DNA of 7,575 nt from an uncultured Ilumatobacter sp. GTDB lineage: Bacteria > Actinomycetota > Acidimicrobiia > Acidimicrobiales > Ilumatobacteraceae. Numbering within the stretch: the first letter of the stretch is position 1; each line of letters begins with the position of its first letter. The notes under the pieces were generated by a model. That model was not told where the DNA came from. It saw nothing but the letters and a program-made list of their open reading frames with translations, and did not search any database. This document shows positions 1-4,814 of this stretch, piece by piece. The position numbers and the translations under genes are program-made. The stretch covers positions 1 through 7,575 of the forward strand of contig CALAHA010000107.1 of assembly GCA_937891565.1 (NCBI GenBank). The letters run 5' to 3'.

Positions 1-62
1 TTGAAGGCAAGGAATATATTGCCCAAGACGGCGACGTGATGGAGTTCCGCTTCAACGTCTGA
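1..62 (+). CDS. ychF: YchF/Obg-like redox-regulated ATPase, C-terminal end (partial)
   Basis: Only the last 19 residues and the TGA stop (60-62) are present; the gene enters from the left edge. The frame starting at position 3 ends in the residues AQDGDVMEFRFNV. This matches the strongly conserved C-terminus of YchF/Obg-like ATPases (typically QDGDVMHFRFNV), which closes the TGS domain. YchF is a cytosolic P-loop ATPase of the Obg family that binds ribosomes and takes part in translation and stress responses. The nucleotide-binding part lies outside the window, so its condition cannot be judged. The next gene is convergent, with its stop at 143, and palindrome copy A lies between the two. Confidence 0.85.
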   Translation, partial: EGKEYIAQDGDVMEFRFNV

Positions 63-82
63 GCTTTCGGCCTCGGCCGGTT

Positions 83-125
83 CTCGGGACACTTCTGGGC
101 GGATTCCGCTGTTTCACGTCCCGAG
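83..125. repeat. 43-bp concentric double palindrome, copy A
   Basis: Outer arms CTCGGGAC (83-90) and GTCCCGAG (118-125) are perfect reverse complements. An inner palindrome GCGGATTCCGC (99-109) shares the same centre, base 104. The two 8-nt spacers have unrelated sequence. An element with the same geometry and the same arms occurs at 1107-1149, on the other side of the wHTH-nuclease gene. Beyond the 3' arm both copies continue with TT and a loosely shared CTGnGnCCG. This copy lies between the convergent stops of ychF (62) and the nuclease gene (143). It could serve as a bidirectional terminator, but it has no T-run and the loop is long. A protein-binding or recombination site is an alternative. 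Confidence 0.85.
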
Positions 126-142
126 TTCGCTGCGGCCGACGG

Positions 143-1060
143 TCAGCGTGCGTCCGGGACCTCGAGGTGTTTCCAGCGTGCGAGTGCCCGTCGGATGCGG
201 ACTGCTGTGCCACCTGGATCGTTGACGATCGACCGATAGCTGAACCGGAGCATCTGCCAGCCGGCGTTGGTGAGGTCGCTGTCTTTGAGGCGGTCACGTT
301 CGAACTGGTTGCGATCGAGGCCGTGTGTTGACCATCCGTCGCATTCCACGAGTACCGCCGTGCCAGCGAAGCGGAAGTCGATCTCCCATCCAGCAATGCG
401 CTCATGAAACGTTGTTGGCGGAAGCTGATGGCGACGGACGAGTTTGGCAAAGACGGCTTCGAGGACCGAGTCGGCGGGTCGATGATCGATCGCCCATTCC
501 TCGATGGCGGCACGGAGCGCAGGTATCCCGGGCCGGCCGCGGTGGCTGTGCTGAACCGTGGCGGCGGTGAGCGCGTCCAGGTTGAGGAGGCGGCGACTGA
601 GCGCAACTCCGACTGCCGGCTCGACCAGTAATGGGTCGTCGGCTCCGAGGTCGCACAGGGTGCGGAGCGGGTCGGTGCAGCGGATTCCGTGGCGGCGTTG
701 GGGCGTGAGTCGTTGACGGTCGGTTGGCCGATGCAAAACGACGCCGGCCAGGCGGGGTCGGCGGTTTCGTTCAGGCACGGTCAGATGGACGAGTGCAGCT
801 GCCGGCTCGATCAGGTTCCACAGCATGGCCGCGGACTGGTGCGAGGCCATTGCTTGGCCCCCTGCGGCCAGAACGGCTGCATGGATCCCTTGGCGTTGAT
901 CAGTCGGCGCGCCGGGGAGCCGGGCAACGCAGCGGTGGACCTCAATCAACGAGCCTGCACGTATCGCACGACGCCAGGCGTCGACGCTCAGCCCGGACGC
1001 GCCCAAGGTAATGAGGCCGTGATGCTGGCGCGCCCAGTCATCGAAGTCGGAGAGTCGCAT
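143..1060 (-). CDS. AbiEi-type winged-helix / DUF559 (Vsr-like) nuclease-domain protein
   Basis: This 305-residue protein starts at ATG (1060-1058) and stops at TGA (145-143). Residues 1-80 resemble the N-terminal winged-helix of AbiEi-type antitoxin-like proteins: a GLIT segment, then an R-x-G-x-L-x-E-V wing, then an HQSAAMLW helix. Residues 195-290 match the DUF559 domain, a Vsr-like (PD-D/E-XK relative) endonuclease fold. Visible motifs are SVLE (198-201), EIDF (226-229), VECDG (238-242) with His246, and the R-L-x5-L-x3-GW...LRFSY segment at about 257-275. The putative acidic and histidine positions (D228, E239, D241, H246) are all present, so the domain looks intact. The family is common and often multicopy in actinobacteria; its function is not established. 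No AbiEii toxin gene is adjacent. One TTA codon occurs (Leu144 or Leu145). No good ribosome site or TANNNT box precedes the start. The gene is bracketed by two copies of a palindrome. Confidence 0.8.
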   Translation of the reverse strand: MRLSDFDDWARQHHGLITLGASGLSVDAWRRAIRAGSLIEVHRCVARLPGAPTDQRQGIHAAVLAAGGQAMASHQSAAMLWNLIEPAAALVHLTVPERNRRPRLAGVVLHRPTDRQRLTPQRRHGIRCTDPLRTLCDLGADDPLLVEPAVGVALSRRLLNLDALTAATVQHSHRGRPGIPALRAAIEEWAIDHRPADSVLEAVFAKLVRRHQLPPTTFHERIAGWEIDFRFAGTAVLVECDGWSTHGLDRNQFERDRLKDSDLTNAGWQMLRFSYRSIVNDPGGTAVRIRRALARWKHLEVPDAR

Positions 1061-1106
1061 GCCATGACAGTGGGCATGGTTGGGGCCGACGAGGAAGCGC
1101 CGGAAT

Positions 1107-1149
1107 CTCGGGACGTGCTGATGCGGAATCCGCTGCTGTGCGTCCCGAG
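1107..1149. repeat. 43-bp concentric double palindrome, copy B
   Basis: Outer arms CTCGGGAC (1107-1114) and GTCCCGAG (1142-1149) enclose an inner palindrome GCGGAATCCGC (1123-1133) centred on base 1128, which is also the centre of the arms. Arm sequence, inner palindrome and spacing are the same as in copy A except for the central base: A here, T there, i.e. the complementary base. This copy begins 46 bp upstream of the nuclease gene start. Here it follows no forward gene, so a plain terminator role fits poorly. An operator for the winged-helix protein or a cassette end fits the position better. Confidence 0.85.
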
Positions 1150-1286
1150 TTTCCTGTGACCGGTCTCGAACGGGTGGTTGGGAAGGAGTGTGAGTGAGCG
1201 GATCATCAACACCTTGCCCGTCGAGGAATTGCTGATGTGGACGCGCCAGTCAGCGGCGTAATGGGGCGCCGTGCCGCACCCGCTGC

Positions 1287-1334
1287 CAGAGTGATGGCAT
1301 GAGTGATGGCATGAGTGATGGCATGAGTAATCGG
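1287..1334 (+). repeat. 12-bp tandem repeat at a translation start
   Basis: The unit is ATGAGTGATGGC. Copies at 1299-1310 and 1311-1322 are identical. 1287-1298 differs only in its first two bases, and 1323-1334 is a diverged copy (ATGAGTAATCGG). Because the unit is a multiple of three, each copy adds an in-frame ATG and the residues MSDG to the N-terminus of the VOC gene without changing frame. Each unit also holds an out-of-frame ATG GCA TGA mini-ORF. Copy number could vary by slippage. Confidence 0.9.
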
Positions 1335-1967
1335 ATGGCAACGGGGACCGCACGAGTGGAGTGGCTGACGATTACGGGCGACATCGACACCTGGCGTTCG
1401 CTTGGGTTGTCAGCCACCGACGATGGCTTGATCCCGCTGTTCGGGACGGCGTTGCGGATCGTCTCACCCGAAGCTGAAGATGTTCCCGCTGGCATCGTTG
1501 GCTGGGCGCTCTCTGGGATCGATGACACGACCACCTCGATTGCCGGCCTCACCACGACCGTGGTCGAGCAGCTTGCACCGATCTTTGCAACGCATTCGCT
1601 CGGAGCACGCTCGATTGACCACGTGGTTGTGATGACTGGCGATCTTGAGCAGACCACCGGTGATGTTGCGCTCGCCACCGGATGTGAACTGAAACGCATC
1701 CGGGAGGTCGGAAAGATCCGCCAGGGTTTTCATCGCATTGGACGGGGCGGGCTGATTGTCGAAGTGGTCCAGCACGAAGACGACGACCGGTCCGCTGCGG
1801 AGTTCTGGGGGCTCGTGATCATTGTCGAGGACCTGGATGAGGCCTGTGCGCAGCTGGGCGCTGACCGCGTCGGTGAGCCAAAAGACGCAGTCCAGCCGGG
1901 TCGGCGAATCGCCACGATTCGCTCCAGCGTGGGCCTTGGCACGGCTGTTGCTTTGATGTCGGCCTGA
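1299..1967 (+). CDS. VOC (glyoxalase/bleomycin-resistance) superfamily protein
   Basis: This is a protein of up to 222 residues. Residues 18-100 form a degenerate first module (VEWLTITGDIDTW...). Residues 106-220 form a clear vicinal-oxygen-chelate module: SIDHVVVMTGDLEQT (His108 in the usual first metal-ligand place), RQGFHRIGRGGLIVEVVQ (Glu155 in the usual second ligand place), then WGLVIIVEDLDEACAQLG and the closing strand TAVALMSA. VOC proteins include glyoxalases, dioxygenases and antibiotic-binding proteins; substrate cannot be told from sequence. The start is uncertain: ATGs at 1299, 1311, 1323 and 1335 are all in frame within the tandem repeat, and none has a good Shine-Dalgarno. Homology-like sequence begins only at about residue 18, so 1335 is as plausible as 1299. 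The gene stands alone, 57 bp before the bL37-like gene. Confidence 0.75.
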   Translation: MSDGMSDGMSNRMATGTARVEWLTITGDIDTWRSLGLSATDDGLIPLFGTALRIVSPEAEDVPAGIVGWALSGIDDTTTSIAGLTTTVVEQLAPIFATHSLGARSIDHVVVMTGDLEQTTGDVALATGCELKRIREVGKIRQGFHRIGRGGLIVEVVQHEDDDRSAAEFWGLVIIVEDLDEACAQLGADRVGEPKDAVQPGRRIATIRSSVGLGTAVALMSA

Positions 1968-1986
1968 GGTCTTGCGGACAAAGCGG

Positions 1987-2015
1987 TTGGGGGATCGCCG
2001 CGCGAGCCGTAGCCT
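1987..2015 (+). promoter_or_regulatory. Putative leaderless promoter of the bL37-like gene
   Basis: A -35-like TTGGGG (1987-1992) and a -10-like TAGCCT (2010-2015) are separated by exactly 17 bp. The start ATG begins at 2025, 9 nt after the -10 box. Transcription would start at about 2022-2025, leaving almost no 5' UTR. No Shine-Dalgarno precedes the ATG, which agrees with leaderless translation. Confidence 0.55.
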
Positions 2016-2024
2016 GACAGAACT

Positions 2025-2108
2025 ATGTCGAAGAAGACCAGCAAGCGCAAGGCCCGCCTCCGTCGTTCGAAGGCGAACCATGGCAAGCGCCCCAACATGG
2101 GCCGCTGA
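2025..2108 (+). CDS. bL37-like mini ribosomal protein (27 residues)
   Basis: This tiny ORF encodes 27 residues, of which about eleven are Lys or Arg. It begins MSKKTSKRKARLRRSKA and continues into NHGKRPN near the C-terminus. A basic N-terminal stretch followed by A-NHG-R/K-RPN is the hallmark I know for bL37, the very small large-subunit protein of mycobacteria and other actinobacteria. In bL37 this segment lies against rRNA. The start follows a TANNNT box by 9 nt with no Shine-Dalgarno, so the mRNA is probably leaderless. The gene is monocistronic and convergent with rfbC. The basic composition, the RPN motif and the dedicated promoter argue against a chance ORF. It is easily missed by automatic gene calling because of its length. 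Confidence 0.8.
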   Translation: MSKKTSKRKARLRRSKANHGKRPNMGR

Positions 2109-2214
2109 CCACACCTCTGAACTGAACATCGCGCCAGGCGCCTGAGCACACCCCATTGCGGGCTGAGCCGGGCGCTTTGTCGCGTCTGGGGCCGAGTGCG
2201 GCGGTGCCAGGGCC

Positions 2215-2234
2215 AGCGTTAGAAAGCGTTAGAA
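2215..2234. repeat. 10-bp tandem duplication over the rfbC stop codon
   Basis: AGCGTTAGAA occurs twice head to tail (2215-2224 and 2225-2234). The second copy contains the reverse-strand stop of rfbC (TAA, 2231-2229). This looks like a small slippage duplication and changes nothing in the protein upstream of the stop. Confidence 0.8.
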
Positions 2235-2780
2235 GAGGTCGGGCTGGTCGGCGAGGCAGGGTGCGACGTCGTCTTTGCCCGACAGCGTGGGGCCGCCGGA
2301 CGGGAGCTGCCACTCGATGGCGAGGTCGGGGTCATCCCAGCGGATTGCACGTTCGCAGTCGGGCGCGTACTGGCCGCTGACCTTGTAGGCAACCCGCACG
2401 TCGGGTTCGAGCGTGCAGAAGCCGTGGGCGAACCCGACGGGAACGAGGAGCTGGTTGGCGTCGTCAGCAGTGAGTGTGACCGCGATGTGCTGTCCGAATG
2501 TCGGCGAGGCCTGGCGAATGTCGACGGCAATGTCGAGGATTGATCCGTGGATCACGCGCACGAGCTTGTCTTGGGCATGTGGCGCGGTTTGGTAGTGCAG
2601 CCCGCGCAACGTGCCGGTGGGCGCTGAGAACGATTCGTTGTCTTGCACGAAGTCGATGTCGATGCCAGCGTCACGCAAGACGTTGCGCTTGTAGGTCTCG
2701 CTGAACCAGCCGCGCTCGTCGCCGTGGCGCTTGGCGCGAATTTCGACGACACCGTCGAGTGCTGTCTTGATGATTTCCAT
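2229..2780 (-). CDS. rfbC: dTDP-4-dehydrorhamnose 3,5-epimerase
   Basis: This is a 183-residue cupin-fold RmlC/RfbC epimerase of full usual length. It converts dTDP-4-dehydro-6-deoxy-D-glucose to dTDP-4-dehydro-L-rhamnose in the cytosol. Hallmarks in order are DERGWFSETY (21-30), FVQDNES (44-50), LRGLHYQ (58-64) with Arg59 and the catalytic-base His62, Lys72, VPVGFAHGF (113-121) with His119, the active-site Tyr132 in VAYKVS, and the C-terminal LSGKD (166-170) with Asp170 as the partner of the catalytic His. All expected residues are present. The ATG (2780-2778) lies 12 nt after the rfbB stop, behind a poorly spaced GGAG, so it is probably translated by coupling as the last gene of the rfbABC unit. 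The stop at 2231-2229 sits in a 10-bp tandem duplication. Confidence 0.95.
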   Translation of the reverse strand: MEIIKTALDGVVEIRAKRHGDERGWFSETYKRNVLRDAGIDIDFVQDNESFSAPTGTLRGLHYQTAPHAQDKLVRVIHGSILDIAVDIRQASPTFGQHIAVTLTADDANQLLVPVGFAHGFCTLEPDVRVAYKVSGQYAPDCERAIRWDDPDLAIEWQLPSGGPTLSGKDDVAPCLADQPDLF

Positions 2781-2792
2781 GCTCCGGATGCT

Positions 2793-3839
2793 CTACTTCT
2801 TCAGTCCGAGGCGCTCGGTGGCCTGCTTGTCGCGGAGCGGCTGCCACCAGGGCTGGTTGTCGAGGTACCACTGGACGGTGCTGCGGAGCCCGGTGTCGAA
2901 GGTGTGCTGAGGCTCCCAGCCGAGGTCGCGCTGGATTTTGGTTTGGTCGATGGCGTAGCGCTGGTCGTGGCCGGGGCGGTCGGCCACGAACGTGATGAGC
3001 GATCGCCGGGACGCGCCGGAATCGAGTGGCCCGGCGAGCTCGTCGACGAGGTCGCAGAGGGTCTCAACGACTTCGAGGTTGGTGCGCTCGGCCTTGCCGC
3101 CAACGTTGTATGTCTCGCCTGGCGTGCCGCGCTCGACAACGGTGATCAGGGCTGCGGCGTGGTCTTCGACGTGGAGCCAGTCACGGATGTTGTCGCCTTT
3201 GCCGTACACCGGTAGCGGTTCGCCGTGCAGTGCGCGGATCGTGACGAGGGGGATGAGCTTCTCGGGGAAGTGGAACGGCCCATAGTTGTTTGAGCAGTTG
3301 GTGACGAGCACGGGGAGGTCGTAGGTCTCGCCCCATGCGCGAACGAGGTGGTCGGAGCCGGCTTTGGAGGCCGAGTATGGCGACCGGGGGTCGTACGGGG
3401 TGGTCTCGGTGAACGCGGGGTCGTTTGGGCCGAGTGACCCGAAGACCTCGTCGGTCGAGATGTGGTGGAAGCGCTGCACGCCGGCTGCCCGGGCGGCTTC
3501 GAGCATCGCGAACGTTCCGATGAGGTTGGTGTGGATGAAGGCGGCGGGGCCGTCAATCGAGCGGTCGACGTGGCTTTCGGCGGCGAGGTGCATGACGGCG
3601 TCGGGGGAGTACTCGAGGAACACCTCGGCGATGCGGTCGATGTCGCAGATGTCGGCATGCTCGAACGTGTACCGGGGGCTGTCGGCGATTGATTTCGTCG
3701 ATCCTTCGGTGGCGGCGTAGGTCATCTTGTCGACGTTGACAACCGAGTGGTCGGTCTCGTTGATGAGGTGGCGGACGACGGCGGAGCCGATGAAGCCCTT
3801 ACCGCCGGTGACCAAGATCTTGAGGGGTGCGGGCTTCAT
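2793..3839 (-). CDS. rfbB: dTDP-glucose 4,6-dehydratase
   Basis: This is a 348-residue extended short-chain dehydrogenase of typical RmlB length. It converts dTDP-D-glucose to dTDP-4-dehydro-6-deoxy-D-glucose using bound NAD+. Visible are the Rossmann motif TGGKGFIGS (11-19), HLAAESHVDRSI (84-95), the catalytic triad region STDEVFG (128-134) with Thr129, Asp130 and Glu131, YSASK (155-159) with Tyr155 and Lys159, then NCSNNYGP (181-188) and IRDWLHVEDHA (218-228). The chosen ATG (3839-3837) begins MKPAPLKILVTGG. It overlaps the rfbA stop in the sequence ATGA and has a strong GGAGG six nt upstream. The reading frame stays open a further 71 codons upstream, but that extension only shadows rfbA. 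The gene is translationally coupled to rfbA and followed by rfbC after 12 nt. Confidence 0.96.
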   Translation of the reverse strand: MKPAPLKILVTGGKGFIGSAVVRHLINETDHSVVNVDKMTYAATEGSTKSIADSPRYTFEHADICDIDRIAEVFLEYSPDAVMHLAAESHVDRSIDGPAAFIHTNLIGTFAMLEAARAAGVQRFHHISTDEVFGSLGPNDPAFTETTPYDPRSPYSASKAGSDHLVRAWGETYDLPVLVTNCSNNYGPFHFPEKLIPLVTIRALHGEPLPVYGKGDNIRDWLHVEDHAAALITVVERGTPGETYNVGGKAERTNLEVVETLCDLVDELAGPLDSGASRRSLITFVADRPGHDQRYAIDQTKIQRDLGWEPQHTFDTGLRSTVQWYLDNQPWWQPLRDKQATERLGLKK

Positions 3840-4711
3840 CGCAAGCCTCCATTGGCGAGGCCGAGGAGGTATTGGCCGTACGTGTTCTTCGCCATCGACT
3901 CGCCTGCGGCGCGAAGTGTGGCTTCGTCGATCCAGCCGTTCTCCCACGCGATCTCTTCGAGGCAGGCGATTTGGCTGTTTTGGCGGTGTTGGATGACACG
4001 CACGAATTCGGATGCTTCGACCATTGAGTCGAAGGTGCCGGTGTCGAGCCAAGCGAATCCGCGGTTCAACTGCTGGACGTTGAGTTCGCCCCGCTCGAGG
4101 TAATAGTCGATGACTGAGGTGATCTCGAGTTCTCCGCGCGCCGAGGGCTTGACGAGTTCGGCAGCTTCGACGACCCGTTCGTCGAAGTAGTAGAGCCCGG
4201 TGACGGCCCAGTGGCTGTTCGGGTTCTCTGGCTTCTCTTCGATTTTGGTGGGTCGGCCGTCAGCGTCGAGGTCGACAATGCCGTAGCGCTGTGGGTCTTT
4301 GACGTGGTAGCCGAACACGGTGGCACCGGTCGGTCGGGTGGCAGCGTCGGAAACGAGCTTGGAGAAGCCGGCGCCGTAGAACAGGTTGTCGCCGAGGACG
4401 AGCGAGGCGCCTTGGCCGTCGAGGAAGTCGGCACCGATCAGAAAGGCCTGAGCAAGGCCGTCGGGGGATGGCTGGGTGGCGTACTCGAGGGTGATGCCCC
4501 ACTGGGAGCCGTCGCCGAGTAGCCGTTCGAAGCTGGCTCGGTCTTCCGGCGTGGTGATGATCAGTACCTCGCGGATTCCGGCGAGCATGTGCACCGACAG
4601 CGGGTAATAGATCATTGGCTTGTCGTAGACCGGCAGCAGTTGCTTCGACGTGCCCAAGGTGACGGGGTGGAGACGCGAACCGGTGCCGCCAGCGAGGATG
4701 ATGCCCTTCAT
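3836..4711 (-). CDS. rfbA: Glucose-1-phosphate thymidylyltransferase
   Basis: This is a 291-residue RmlA-type nucleotidyltransferase of normal length. It makes dTDP-glucose from dTTP and glucose-1-phosphate, the first step of dTDP-L-rhamnose synthesis. The nucleotide-binding signature GGTGSRLHPVT (8-18, Arg13) is followed by Lys23 in SKQLLPVYDKPMIYYPLS, by LGDNLFYG (106-113) with metal-binding Asp108, by KIEEKPENP (156-164), TGLYYFD (171-177), GELEITSV (193-200) and WLDTGT (221-226) with Asp223. The ATG at 4711-4709 is chosen because MKGIILAGG is the family N-terminus; upstream in-frame codons run into the next gene. No Shine-Dalgarno precedes it, but TACCCT lies 8 nt upstream, so the operon mRNA may be leaderless. 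It overlaps rfbB by 4 bp. Confidence 0.96.
   Translation of the reverse strand: MKGIILAGGTGSRLHPVTLGTSKQLLPVYDKPMIYYPLSVHMLAGIREVLIITTPEDRASFERLLGDGSQWGITLEYATQPSPDGLAQAFLIGADFLDGQGASLVLGDNLFYGAGFSKLVSDAATRPTGATVFGYHVKDPQRYGIVDLDADGRPTKIEEKPENPNSHWAVTGLYYFDERVVEAAELVKPSARGELEITSVIDYYLERGELNVQQLNRGFAWLDTGTFDSMVEASEFVRVIQHRQNSQIACLEEIAWENGWIDEATLRAAGESMAKNTYGQYLLGLANGGLR
3846..3850 (-). promoter_or_regulatory. Shine-Dalgarno of rfbB inside the end of rfbA
   Basis: The reverse strand reads GGAGG, then a 6-nt spacer, then the ATG that overlaps the rfbA TGA. This is a near-ideal ribosome site and fixes the rfbB start at 3839. It contrasts with the operon's first gene, which lacks such a site. Confidence 0.8.
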
Positions 4712-4719
4712 GCAGCGCG

Positions 4720-4725
4720 AGGGTA
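4720..4725 (-). promoter_or_regulatory. Putative -10 box of a leaderless rfbABC transcript
   Basis: The reverse strand reads TACCCT, then 8 nt, then the rfbA ATG. No Shine-Dalgarno is present. TTGACT occurs further upstream (4740-4735) but only 9 bp from the box, so it is not a normally spaced -35. The call rests on the TANNNT match and its position, which repeats at two other genes here. Confidence 0.45.
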
Positions 4726-4758
4726 TGCGTTCGCAGTCAAGAATCGATGACATCGGTC

Positions 4759-4786
4759 GCCGAAGCGGCTTGCATCCGGCTTCGGC
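4759..4786 (-). terminator. GC-rich hairpin between the nuclease gene and rfbA
   Basis: GCCGAAGC (4759-4766) and GCTTCGGC (4779-4786) form an 8-bp stem with a 12-nt loop. The hairpin begins 28 nt beyond the nuclease stop on the same strand and ends about 47 nt before the rfbA start. No T-run follows, so a terminator role is uncertain; an operator for the rfb promoter is equally possible. Confidence 0.4.
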
Positions 4787-4814
4787 CACGTGCGAGCGAA
4801 CTGGTACGTGCAGC

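Noticed and set aside
680..691. Third copy of the GCGGATTCCG palindrome core inside the nuclease gene
   Set aside because: It lacks the outer arms and encodes the conserved GIRC-TDPLRTL-type segment of the protein, so the match is coincidental coding sequence.
143..1060. Antitoxin of an AbiE type IV toxin-antitoxin pair
   Set aside because: No AbiEii nucleotidyltransferase toxin gene is adjacent, and the C-terminal half is a DUF559 nuclease-like domain rather than the AbiEi C-terminal domain.
1287..1334. CRISPR-like array
   Set aside because: Repeats are 12 bp, contiguous and without spacers, and no cas genes are present. It is a simple tandem repeat.
988..1353. Reverse-strand ORF with a CHHS-CHHS-CHHS repeat that looks like a metal-binding tail
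   Set aside because: The Cys/His repeat is just the complement of the 12-bp tandem repeat, and the ORF runs antisense through the VOC start, palindrome B and the nuclease gene. The rest of it resembles no protein.
2643..3215. 190-codon forward ORF antisense to rfbC and rfbB
   Set aside because: It is a high-GC shadow frame; both reverse-strand genes are complete and unmistakable. Other long antisense frames over rfbA, the VOC gene and the oxidoreductase were dropped for the same reason.
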